Shown here piece after piece: positions 26,039-33,615 of a stretch of DNA of 45,358 nt. Made by a program: the position numbers and the translations under genes. The DNA comes from Deltaproteobacteria bacterium (lineage in GTDB: Bacteria; Myxococcota_A; Polyangia; HGW-17; JAJRWW01): the NCBI GenBank assembly GCA_029938605.1, contig JAOZUO010000042.1:1-45358 (forward strand), in the 5' to 3' direction. Position 1 is the stretch's first letter. Each line of letters opens with the position of its first letter. The notes under the pieces are model-generated. The model did no database searches, was not told where the DNA came from, and worked only from the letters and a program-made list of their open reading frames with translations.

Positions 26039-27307
26039 CTAACGGCCACCCACGGTGATCAGGATGGTGGGGCGTTGGGGCATGGTACCGATAATGGCGG
26101 CGCCGCCGGCCACCGCTCCCACGGCGACGCCGATAATGGTCCAGAACCACCATTTTTTGTAGACCGGCGTGTCGGACACACACCTGCCGGAGAGGCAGTA
26201 GCCTTCAGAGCAGTCGTCGCTGTCTTCACAGGATCCCCCGGAGGCCGCAGGGCCTCCCTGGAGGTCGAGTACTCCAGAGCCACGTTGCAGGGCCGACGCG
26301 ATGTTCGCCGCCGGTGGAGAGCCGGGCAACGCGGAGATGCGTCGCACACGCTTGATGAACTTCTTGGTGTCGGCGTTAAAGAGGCTGGCCTCGCCGTCAT
26401 CAAGGCTGGCGCGGCACAAAATGAGCTGGTTCACCTTCAGCATGGCGGCCAGCTTGGCCACGGCTGCCACGGGCAGCTTGCTCTGTCGGAGCGCTTTTTC
26501 CACTGCCGCCAATTGAAGGCGTAGGGCGGATTTGTTCAGGTCCTTGACCACCCGCGCCTTGAGCGTGCCGCCCGTCTGGACGTCAACGGTCACAAAGCGG
26601 GTGATGCGCAGGTAGCCAAGTCGCCTCAGCTCCACAATGTGCTCCCCCGGATGCAGCCCCTGGATCACCACCGGGGCCACGCCTCGCATGCGACCGTCTA
26701 CGATGACCAGGCTCGGATGGTCGGTGTTCACTCGTAACGTCCCGCCCTTGTGCAGGGAGGTCTTGAGCTTCTCGAAGTTGGCGACGACCTCCGCCGTAAA
26801 GTACTTGGACTTCAGCTTGCGATCGGGGTCGATGGACAGAACGATACGGAAGGCCGCCTCGGCGGCGACGTTGTTGGCGTCGAGCTGGTACGCGGCTCCC
26901 AGGTAGTTGTAGGCCTGCATGTAGCGCCGCAGTAGCCCCGGCGAGGTGCCCTGCCTGATGAGCAGCGGTTTGATTTTGGCGATGATCCGCTCGAGCCGGC
27001 GAATGGCAGGCTTGAGCCGGAGCCTGAAGATGGCCCGTCGGGCCTTGCGGATCTGCATGAGCAGGGTTCGCAGAAACGCGATGTCTTCCCGGGGGTTGTT
27101 TCGCTCCACGAGAATGGAGCGGCTGGTCATGCCGTGGGGGTTCTTCTCCACCGCTTGGAGCACGGTGGCCGCCATCTTCCAGGAGTTGGCCGACGAGACC
27201 ACCACGATGGAGCCGAAGCCCCGCTTTCGGACCTTCTTCCGCGCCTGGGCTGACGTGCTTCCAACAAAGAGCACGAGCGCGACGGCGACGGCGATGTAGA
27301 TACGCAT
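26039..27307 (-). CDS. Exported PEGA-domain protein with a Cys-rich motif and C-terminal membrane helix
   Basis: The 422-residue protein has a signal peptide (cleavage near SAQA, residue 22), a helical TPR-like region at about 80-185, a PEGA domain at about 190-245 (GTLRVNTDHPSLVIVDGRMRG, PGEHIVELRRLGY), then a helical stretch. Near the end is a compact six-cysteine motif (CEDSDDCSEGYC) before SDTPVYKKWWFWTIIGV and a membrane helix with a short tail. This C-terminal plan of Cys motif, WWFW and helix is common in myxobacterial and related proteins, from memory. The PEGA fold is often linked to surface binding. It should be an inner-membrane protein facing the periplasm. Its promoter (27315-27344) places the transcript start at or next to the ATG, so it may be leaderless. 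Confidence 0.85.
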   Translation of the reverse strand: MRIYIAVAVALVLFVGSTSAQARKKVRKRGFGSIVVVSSANSWKMAATVLQAVEKNPHGMTSRSILVERNNPREDIAFLRTLLMQIRKARRAIFRLRLKPAIRRLERIIAKIKPLLIRQGTSPGLLRRYMQAYNYLGAAYQLDANNVAAEAAFRIVLSIDPDRKLKSKYFTAEVVANFEKLKTSLHKGGTLRVNTDHPSLVIVDGRMRGVAPVVIQGLHPGEHIVELRRLGYLRITRFVTVDVQTGGTLKARVVKDLNKSALRLQLAAVEKALRQSKLPVAAVAKLAAMLKVNQLILCRASLDDGEASLFNADTKKFIKRVRRISALPGSPPAANIASALQRGSGVLDLQGGPAASGGSCEDSDDCSEGYCLSGRCVSDTPVYKKWWFWTIIGVAVGAVAGGAAIIGTMPQRPTILITVGGR

Positions 27308-27314
27308 GGGGGGA

Positions 27315-27344
27315 ATTATACGAACAGGGGTCCGGTAAGGTCAA
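27315..27344 (-). promoter_or_regulatory. Strong sigma70-type promoter, probably giving a leaderless mRNA
   Basis: On the minus strand TTGACC (27344-27339) is followed after 18 bp by a perfect TATAAT (27320-27315). Only seven bases (TCCCCCC) separate TATAAT from the ATG at 27307, which is where transcription would begin. No ribosome-binding sequence exists between them. Confidence 0.65.
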
Positions 27345-27405
27345 CGGTGAGAACGGAGAATGGAGAACAGCGGGCGAAGAGCGGAGAGTGGAGACTGGTG
27401 AGCGG

Positions 27406-28599
27406 CTATTTAATTACGCCGTGCTTCTTGCCCACCTTGATGAAGGCGTCCACGGTGCGGTCGATCTGCTCGGTGGTGTGGGCGGCGGAGAGCTGCACCC
27501 GGATGCGGGCCTGGCCCTTGGGGACCACCGGGAAGGAGAAGCCGATGACGTAGATGCCCTCGGCGAGCATGTCCGCGGCCATGTCATTGGCCAGCCGGGC
27601 GTCGCCGAGCATCACCGGTACGATGGCGTGACCCGCGCCGGCCAGGTCGAAGCCCGCGGCGGACATGCGTTTGCGGAAGTGCGCCGCGTTGTCCATGAGC
27701 GTGTCTCGCAGGGCGGTGGATTCGCTCAGCTTCTCGAGCACCTTGAGGGTGGTGTGGGTGATCACCGGCGCCAGGGTGTTGGAGAACAGGTAGGGCCGGC
27801 TCCGCTGCCGGAGCATAGCGATGATCTCCTTGGGCCCGGTGGTGAATCCCCCGGACGCGCCGCCCAGGGCCTTGCCCAGGGTGGAGGTGATGATGTCCAC
27901 CCGTCCCATGACGTCGTTGTGCTCGTGGGACCCGCGGCCGGTTTTGCCCACAAACCCTGTGGCGTGGGAGTCGTCCACCATCACCAGGGCGTCGTACTTG
28001 TCGGCGAGGTCGCAGATGGCTGCGAGGTTCGCGATGATGCCGTCCATGGAGAAGACCCCGTCGGTGGCGATCATCTTGATGCGGGCGCCCGCCGCGTCGG
28101 CCTCCTTGAGCTTGGCCTCCAGGTCCGCCATGTCGTTGTTGGCGTAGCGATATCGCGCGGCCTTGCACAGCCGGACCCCGTCGATGACCGACGCATGGTT
28201 CAGGGCGTCCGAGAGGATCGCGTCCTCTTTGGTCAGCAGCGTCTCGAACAGCCCTCCGTTGGCGTCGAAGCAGCTCGAGTACAGGATTGTGTCCTCGGTG
28301 CCCATGAACTCGGCGACCTTTTTTTCGAGCATCTTGTGCACGTCCAGGGTGCCGCAGATGAAGCGCACCGAGCTCATGCCGAAGGCGTACTTGTCCAGGG
28401 CGGCCTTGGCCGAGATCACCAGGTCGGCGTTGTTCGACAGGCCCAGATAGTTGTTGGCGCAGAAGTTGAGCACCTCCTCTTCGCCCACTTTGATCTTCGA
28501 GCTCTGGGGCGACAGGATGATGCGCTCGGCCTTCCAAAGGCCGGCCTCTTCGATGGACTTCAGATCCGCTTGCAGGATCTCCTTGAGCTTGCCGTACAT
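27406..28599 (-). CDS. kbl: 2-amino-3-ketobutyrate CoA ligase (glycine C-acetyltransferase)
   Basis: This 397-residue PLP enzyme converts 2-amino-3-ketobutyrate and CoA to glycine and acetyl-CoA, the second step of threonine breakdown. Recognisable features are [20 protein letters not shown], the cofactor Asp/His in [18 protein letters not shown], and the PLP lysine Lys243 in [14 protein letters not shown]. Length equals the usual 398. I take the ATG at 28599, with GGAGGAAG 6 bp before it, not the longer frame starting at 28641 inside tdh. It is 25 bp after tdh and is surely co-transcribed with it. Confidence 0.97.
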   Translation of the reverse strand: MYGKLKEILQADLKSIEEAGLWKAERIILSPQSSKIKVGEEEVLNFCANNYLGLSNNADLVISAKAALDKYAFGMSSVRFICGTLDVHKMLEKKVAEFMGTEDTILYSSCFDANGGLFETLLTKEDAILSDALNHASVIDGVRLCKAARYRYANNDMADLEAKLKEADAAGARIKMIATDGVFSMDGIIANLAAICDLADKYDALVMVDDSHATGFVGKTGRGSHEHNDVMGRVDIITSTLGKALGGASGGFTTGPKEIIAMLRQRSRPYLFSNTLAPVITHTTLKVLEKLSESTALRDTLMDNAAHFRKRMSAAGFDLAGAGHAIVPVMLGDARLANDMAADMLAEGIYVIGFSFPVVPKGQARIRVQLSAAHTTEQIDRTVDAFIKVGKKHGVIK

Positions 28600-28624
28600 A
28601 GGTTCTTCCTCCGTTGAATGTACT

Positions 28625-29668
28625 TTAGAATTCCAAGACAACCTTGCCGCAGTTGCCCGTGTTCATGAGCTCGAAGCCCTTCTCGTAGTCGGCGAAGTCG
28701 AAGCGGTGGGTGATGACCGGTTCTACGTTCAGGCTCCCCGAGGCCAGCAGCCCCTTCATTTTGTCCCAGGTGTGCCAGAGTCTGCGCCCGGTGACACCGT
28801 GCATGTGGATGGACCGAAACACCACGTCCTTGGCCAGGTCGATGGTGGAGGGCTCGTTGGACGTGCCGATGAGCACGATGTCCCCGCCCATACGCAGGGA
28901 GTGGAGTCCGTCCTGCACCGCCTTGGGGTTGCCGGAGATCTCCAGCACCACGTCCACTCCCTTGCCCTTGGTGTGTTCCATGATGTAGTCGACGGGGTTG
29001 GTCTCGGCTGAGCCGATGGCGTGGTGGGCGCCCAGCTGCTTGGCCAGGTCGATGCGGTACTGGTTGCGTCGACCCACGGCGAAGATCTGCGCGGCGCCGA
29101 TGGCCTTGAGCACCGACACGGCGAGCACGCCCACGGGACCGAGGCCGAACACCGCCACGTTGGTGCCCACGCAGTCTGCGGCGAATACCGTGTGGATGGC
29201 GTTGCCCAGGGGATCCTGGATGGAGGCGAAGGCCGGATCCAGGTCCGGGTCGTTGATCACCGTGTTCATCTCCGGGTGCGTCATGTACTCCCGAAAACAG
29301 CCGTCGGTGTCGTAGCCGATGCCTTGCCAGTCTTCGCACACGTGGCCGTCACCGAGGCGGCAGTTGCGACAAAAGCCGCAGGTCAGGTGTCCCTCGCCGG
29401 TGACGAAGTCGCCCACCTTGATATGCTTGACCCCAGGACCGATCTCCACGACCTCGCCACCGAACTCGTGGCCCAGGATGCAGGGCACCTTCACGCGCCC
29501 CTGGGACCAGGCGTCCCAGTTGTAGATGTGCAGGTCCGTGCCGCAGATGGCAGCGGCCTTGTTTTTAATGAGAATCTCGCCGATTCCGGGCTTGGGGATG
29601 TCTCGCTCTTCGAGTACGAGACCGCCCTTTTCGGGGCGGGCCTTCACGATGCATCGATTGGTCGCCAT
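28625..29668 (-). CDS. tdh: L-threonine 3-dehydrogenase
   Basis: This 347-residue zinc alcohol dehydrogenase family member oxidises L-threonine to 2-amino-3-ketobutyrate using NAD. Catalytic zinc ligands are Cys42 ([16 protein letters not shown]) and His67-Glu68 (GHEFGGEV). The structural zinc is held by Cys97, Cys100, Cys103 and Cys111. The nucleotide fold is at [19 protein letters not shown]. The product feeds directly to Kbl, encoded next. The ATG has AGGTGAG about 5 bp upstream. A 99-bp gap separates it from the next gene and should hold the operon promoter, which I could not identify. Confidence 0.97.
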   Translation of the reverse strand: MATNRCIVKARPEKGGLVLEERDIPKPGIGEILIKNKAAAICGTDLHIYNWDAWSQGRVKVPCILGHEFGGEVVEIGPGVKHIKVGDFVTGEGHLTCGFCRNCRLGDGHVCEDWQGIGYDTDGCFREYMTHPEMNTVINDPDLDPAFASIQDPLGNAIHTVFAADCVGTNVAVFGLGPVGVLAVSVLKAIGAAQIFAVGRRNQYRIDLAKQLGAHHAIGSAETNPVDYIMEHTKGKGVDVVLEISGNPKAVQDGLHSLRMGGDIVLIGTSNEPSTIDLAKDVVFRSIHMHGVTGRRLWHTWDKMKGLLASGSLNVEPVITHRFDFADYEKGFELMNTGNCGKVVLEF

Positions 29669-29767
29669 GGTCGCTCACCTGGTGCGCCTGGTGCGCATGT
29701 CGAGGGTTGGTTTTTCTACGTGGATCGGACTCTAGGCGGATCTCTGGGGCGTTGTCAACGCCGGGGC

Positions 29768-30871
29768 TCACGGTCGCTTTTGGGGCTGCTTTGCCGGGCG
29801 CTTGGGCGGCCTGGGGGGACCCAGGGGGAGGCTCAGGATGTCAAAATCCAGGGGCCGGACCTCGCGGGCGAAATAGACCCGGCTCTGCAACGGCGTGTAC
29901 AGGGCGAAGGGCGTAATGTTTCGACGCCCCGATGGTCGGCTGATCCGTCGTTCCGTCACCCGTGTAAGGACCCGGGTGGTGGACTGGATGGCGCTGCCTT
30001 TCCCGAGGGTCACCACGAACACGAAGTGCACCGTACCCCCGGGTTCCACCAGGGTGTGTACTTCGGAGGTGGAGCGTAGCGCGGACACGGGCTTGGCAGG
30101 GTCCCAGGTCTTGCCACCGTCGGCGCTGTGCCGGAAGTAGCTACGCCAGGGCAGGCGGCGGCGGGCTCGGGTTTGGAAGGTGAGTACCAGTTGGCCCGGG
30201 GCCATGGCCACCACCCGGCAGCGGTGGCCGACGCCGATGCGACGCAAAGGGCCGAAGCGCAGGCCGTCGGTGGCCCGGGCCAAATGGCAGCCGTCGGCCT
30301 TGCCGGCAAAGCGCCGGGTCACCGTGAGCAGCACTCCGCCGGCTCCGTCCGGGGCGGCGTGGGGCTGGGTGAGGGCCAGTCTCGTCCTTGCCGTCGGCTT
30401 CGCTGTCGTCCCCGAGAGGCGGAGCTTGAGCCGGCCGGCGTCTTTCCACTGCAAGCTGTCGCCTTTGGAGCGGTACACCCTGACCGCTGCCCGCCGCCGC
30501 CGGAGATCGCCCACCTGGACGTAGATCAGCACGTCGTCCTTTTTGCGCACCACCAGGGTCGGGTCGCGCTGGGTGAAATCGCCCTTGGCCAGGGGCACGG
30601 CCCGGGCCCAACTCCAGCCGCGGCCCGGCCGACGGCGCTGTACATACACCCGCCGCCGGTGCGCCGTGATCAGCTGCTCGAAGGCCAGCAGCAGCGTCCC
30701 GCCCGACAGTCGCGTCGCTGCCGGCTGCACCTGGGACCCCTTGCCCCCCGCCACGGTCTTCAGCCCTTCGCGCTTGGGAGGAGACCCTGACCTGGGCGCC
30801 GCTTGGGCCACCGGGTTCGCGGTGCCAAGGATCAGCAGTGCACCAACAGCAATTTGGATCACAAAAGTCAT
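29768..30871 (-). CDS. Secreted BNR/sialidase-fold-like protein
   Basis: The 367-residue protein has a signal peptide cleaved near AQA (residue 24) and then a beta-rich body. An Asp-box-like motif is present (SADGGKTWDPA, about residue 250), and other segments have similar spacing (RPGRGWSWARA, ATDGLRFGPL), suggesting a beta-propeller. I see no clear sialidase catalytic set, so enzymatic activity is uncertain. The C-terminus is a Pro/Lys-rich tail. A TACAAT sequence at 30920-30925 and a CCGGATCCGG palindrome at 30906-30915 lie upstream but no -35 is evident. Confidence 0.65.
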   Translation of the reverse strand: MTFVIQIAVGALLILGTANPVAQAAPRSGSPPKREGLKTVAGGKGSQVQPAATRLSGGTLLLAFEQLITAHRRRVYVQRRRPGRGWSWARAVPLAKGDFTQRDPTLVVRKKDDVLIYVQVGDLRRRRAAVRVYRSKGDSLQWKDAGRLKLRLSGTTAKPTARTRLALTQPHAAPDGAGGVLLTVTRRFAGKADGCHLARATDGLRFGPLRRIGVGHRCRVVAMAPGQLVLTFQTRARRRLPWRSYFRHSADGGKTWDPAKPVSALRSTSEVHTLVEPGGTVHFVFVVTLGKGSAIQSTTRVLTRVTERRISRPSGRRNITPFALYTPLQSRVYFAREVRPLDFDILSLPLGPPRPPKRPAKQPQKRP

Positions 30872-30999
30872 TCTCTACATGGACGCCCGGACCTGGCTGG
30901 AAATTCCGGATCCGGGTGTATTGTAGCAGGAAATCGGTGGGGGGTGGCCGGCGGGAGACTTCGTCGTCTGTGGCCTGAGGTGGCCGTCTGTGGGAAAAA

Positions 31000-32214
31000 C
31001 TACTGGCAGGTGGTCTCGTCCACGCAGATCCAGCAGCCGTCCTGAACCACCGCCACCTCCCCGCCGGCGCACTCAGGGCGGGCCATGTAGCACATGGCCT
31101 CGGACTCGGTGGGGCAGCCGTGGGGGAGGCAGGCGGGTACGCAGTCGGCGCAGAAGGGGCACGAGCCGGTGGCGCAGGGGTCGCAGGCGTCGGCGGGGTC
31201 GCAGTCGGCGTCCGTGGCGCAGCCGGCCTCGCCCCAGGGAACGCAGGTGATGGCGTTGACGCAGGCGTAGCAATCGTTCTGGTAGGCGAGGATCTCGTGC
31301 TCGGAGCAGACCGGAGGGATCATGTCGCACAGGGGCGTTGTGCCGTCATCGCACTGGTCGGGGCGGGCATTCTGGCAGGTCTGCCGGTCCTTGCAGACCC
31401 AGCAGCCGTCCTCGAGGACGGCCACGCCGTCGTCACCGCACTCAGGTCGGATGCCAAAGCATAGCAGCTCGGACTCAGTGGGGCAGCCGTGGGGCGTACA
31501 GGCGGGCACGCAGTCTTCGCAGCCCGGGCAGGAGGAGGCGCCGCAGGGGTTGCAGTAGTCGGCCTCGCCGCAGTCCGCGTCCTGGGTGCAGCCGGGATTT
31601 CCCCAGGGCTCGCAGGTGGCGGGGTTCACGCAGACGTAGCATGCATCCTGGTGGGCGAGGATCTCGTCGTCGGCGCAGTCCGGAGGCAGCATGTTGCACA
31701 TGGGCACGGTGCCGTCGTCGCACTGCTGGTCCCGCACGACCTCGCAGGAGTTCACCTCCACGCAGACATAGCACCCGTCGCGGACCACGGCCACGCCGTA
31801 GTCACCGCACTCAGGCTGAACCATGCGACAGATGGCCGGGCCGTCGGACACACAGTCGTGGTCCATACAGGCTGCCCTGCAGTCCAGGCACCCGGGACAG
31901 GAGCTGGTGCCGCAGGGATCGCACCACTGGCCATCGCCGCAGTCGGTGTCGCTGCTGCAGCCGGGAGTGATCCTGGGCTCGCAGGTGTCGGGATCCACGC
32001 AGGCGTAGCAGCCGCTCTGGTACGCCAGGATGTCGTCGCTGTCGCAGGTGGGAGGCACCATCTCACAGGTGGGCGTGGTGCCGTCATCGCACTGGGTGTT
32101 GCGGTTGGCGCCGCCGCTCACTCCCCCGGGATCACAACCGACCCACACCAGACCGGTAACAGCGACCAATCCGACTACGAGCCCACGAATGATTCTTGTG
32201 GATGAAGTATGCAT
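31000..32214 (-). CDS. Lipoprotein with three 123-residue cysteine-rich repeats
   Basis: The 404-residue protein starts at 32214, with AGGAGAG before the ATG; the upstream open frame to 32307 is discarded. A signal peptide ends in VWVGC (Cys27). From residue 42 three repeats follow with no insertion or deletion: 42-164, 165-287 and 288-404, the last lacking six residues. Each has 20 cysteines at identical positions, so with Cys27 there are 61. Each repeat itself contains two related 33-residue segments (for example MVPPTC...GCYACV...TC) around a CxxCxDC-type core. This suggests a disulfide-dense rod or cysteine-knot array on the cell surface. I do not recognise a named family, though similar small Cys modules occur in myxobacteria, from memory. 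Confidence 0.85.
   Translation of the reverse strand: MHTSSTRIIRGLVVGLVAVTGLVWVGCDPGGVSGGANRNTQCDDGTTPTCEMVPPTCDSDDILAYQSGCYACVDPDTCEPRITPGCSSDTDCGDGQWCDPCGTSSCPGCLDCRAACMDHDCVSDGPAICRMVQPECGDYGVAVVRDGCYVCVEVNSCEVVRDQQCDDGTVPMCNMLPPDCADDEILAHQDACYVCVNPATCEPWGNPGCTQDADCGEADYCNPCGASSCPGCEDCVPACTPHGCPTESELLCFGIRPECGDDGVAVLEDGCWVCKDRQTCQNARPDQCDDGTTPLCDMIPPVCSEHEILAYQNDCYACVNAITCVPWGEAGCATDADCDPADACDPCATGSCPFCADCVPACLPHGCPTESEAMCYMARPECAGGEVAVVQDGCWICVDETTCQ
31003..32091 (-). repeat. Three tandem 369-bp coding repeats
   Basis: The units are 32091-31723, 31722-31354 and 31353-31003. The period is exactly 369 bp, with residue identity high and all cysteines kept, while codons and linkers vary. This indicates old duplication followed by selection on the disulfide pattern. 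Confidence 0.85.
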
Positions 32215-32448
32215 GGCGTCTCTCCTGAAATGAAATGGCGTCTTCGCCTTCGCCTTCGCTTGTTTCGGTTGTGCAGGCAAATTGTGCAAGCAATGTGCCA
32301 TGCGCACGATCCCCGTGGTTGGTCGAAAAACCCCAATGATTTCGGATCGGTCGGGCTCAGTTTTCTGAGATCAGAGCGTCCGCCATGTCAGAGCGCGACC
32401 TGTACCGCGTGCGGAACGGGGGCTGGGCAGTTCCGGAGTATATGGGCG

Positions 32449-32883
32449 CTAGGTGTCTGTCGAAGGGACTGCGCCCAAATTGGTGAGCTTTTCCAAGACG
32501 CATTCAGCGGCCGTGATGAGGTCGGTGATCAGTTGATCGTCGATGTCTGCATCGCCCCCGTACTCGGCTCTGTTTCGTCGGTCGTGGCAGAGCGCGAGCA
32601 CGCGCCAGACATTATCGCCCAGACCCAGGGTGTGAGGTAGGCACTGGAAGACAAGGTACCGGTTCTCGGAGCGGTATCCACCATGCCTAAGGGCCGCCAG
32701 GGCAAAAGCGTGGGAGGCGTTGTAGGCGAGGTCGAAGCGGCTCTCGATGGATAGCGCCGGTAGTTGAGCATCCGTGAGTCGCGCTTGGCCCGAGCGTAGA
32801 AGTCCGTCGAATTCCAGTTGGTCGCCTGGCTCGCGCTTCAGGCTACCGATCTGCACCAGGCGATCGAGGCTCGTGGAGTCCAC
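32449..32883 (-). CDS. HEPN-domain-like protein, partner of the nucleotidyltransferase
   Basis: The 144-residue all-helical protein has the HEPN-type segments ESRFDLAYNASHAFALAALR, RSENRYLVFQCLPHTLG and VLALCHDRRNRAEYGG. In HepT-type toxins the RNase motif is Arg-X4-His-X-Tyr. Here the corresponding stretch is RRNRAEY, with no histidine in that place, so RNase activity is doubtful and it may be a different HEPN subclass. Its start overlaps the end of the nucleotidyltransferase gene by 41 bp, and the first residues resemble those of family members, so I keep it. The two probably act as a pair. A partial copy of the upstream operator sequence lies in its 3' end (32474-32483). Confidence 0.75.
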   Translation of the reverse strand: MDSTSLDRLVQIGSLKREPGDQLEFDGLLRSGQARLTDAQLPALSIESRFDLAYNASHAFALAALRHGGYRSENRYLVFQCLPHTLGLGDNVWRVLALCHDRRNRAEYGGDADIDDQLITDLITAAECVLEKLTNLGAVPSTDT

Positions 32884-33523
32884 CCAAAGAACCTATTAGG
32901 AAGATCTTCGGCTGGTCCAGCACGCGGTGCAGAAAAGCGTTTTTTGCCTTGAGCTTTCGGCGAAGCTCGGCGGCGCTATAAATCGTTGGGTTGATCTTCC
33001 TGCGCAAGGTGGGCTCGACATCCACCAATACGGTCATTGCATCCGCATAGGACAGCTCTCTTCCGATGATGAAGAGGTCGATGTCGGACTTCGCGGTGTC
33101 GGTCCCCGCGGCGACGGAGCCGTAGACAAAGGCGATGTCGATCTGATTGGCGAGCGGCGACAGCGATTCGCGAAGTAGGTCTGCCAGACCGAAGGTCTTG
33201 CGGGTAATCGCCCGCAACTCTTCGAAAATGGGAGAGTCCGAGTTGGCCTGGTAGTGCTTCTGGTTGCCGATCCGGGTGATTGTGAGAAGCCCTGCGACGC
33301 TCAGCTTGTCGAGCTCCCGGTGCACTGCACCGGTGCCGACGCTGGCAAGGCGAACAATCTCATTGGCGTAGAGGGTACGATCCGGTGCGCCGAAGAGCAG
33401 GCCGAGTATCTTCTGCTGGGTCTTGGTGAAGAGTGCATCTCCAAGACCCGAGAGCTTGACTATAGAACCCATATTGGGAACGATAGCACCCAAATTGGGT
33501 GTTTTCAACTGTCGCGCCTGCAA
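32843..33523 (-). CDS. Winged-helix plus minimal nucleotidyltransferase protein
   Basis: This 226-residue fusion has an N-terminal winged helix-turn-helix (about 30-95, TQQKILGLLFGAPDRTLYANEI then GAVHRELDKLSVAGLL) and a C-terminal nucleotidyltransferase domain of the MNT type with YGSVAAGTDTAKSDIDLFIIG (Gly135, Ser136, Asp147, Asp149). MNT proteins are the antitoxin partners of HEPN proteins and some add AMP to them. The domain fusion suggests it also binds DNA and represses its own operon. The start is either TTG at 33523, with AGGAG 4 bp upstream, or ATG at 33472 without a ribosome site. Both choices put two CCCAWATTGGG palindromes at the 5' end. Confidence 0.8.
   Translation of the reverse strand: MQARQLKTPNLGAIVPNMGSIVKLSGLGDALFTKTQQKILGLLFGAPDRTLYANEIVRLASVGTGAVHRELDKLSVAGLLTITRIGNQKHYQANSDSPIFEELRAITRKTFGLADLLRESLSPLANQIDIAFVYGSVAAGTDTAKSDIDLFIIGRELSYADAMTVLVDVEPTLRRKINPTIYSAAELRRKLKAKNAFLHRVLDQPKIFLIGSLGGLHEPRSPGADR
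33468..33501. promoter_or_regulatory. Paired palindromic operators of the nucleotidyltransferase/HEPN genes
   Basis: CCCATATTGGG (33468-33478) and CCCAAATTGGG (33489-33499, extended to CACCCAA/TTGGGTG at 33487-33501) share ten of eleven bases and are 21 bp apart, two helical turns. The first spans the ATG at 33472. They fit binding by a dimeric winged-helix protein, probably the one encoded here. Confidence 0.6.
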
Positions 33524-33615
33524 TAAGCTCCTGAACAGCGAAGCCGCCAGCTATTTGCTATTCGCAACCGGCCCCGAACATTGAACCCGAAACACGCGTG
33601 AATGGTGCACGTCTT

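Noticed and set aside
27388-28617. Open frame of 409 codons opposite kbl
   Set aside because: kbl is certain from its PLP motif and length; the opposite frame has no recognisable features.
30906-30915. CCGGATCCGG palindrome upstream of the BNR-like gene
   Set aside because: It is a single short GC-rich palindrome with no second copy or linked regulator.
31003-32091. Long tandem repeats considered as a CRISPR or mobile repeat
   Set aside because: The 369-bp units are fully coding, abutting and in frame, with no spacers.
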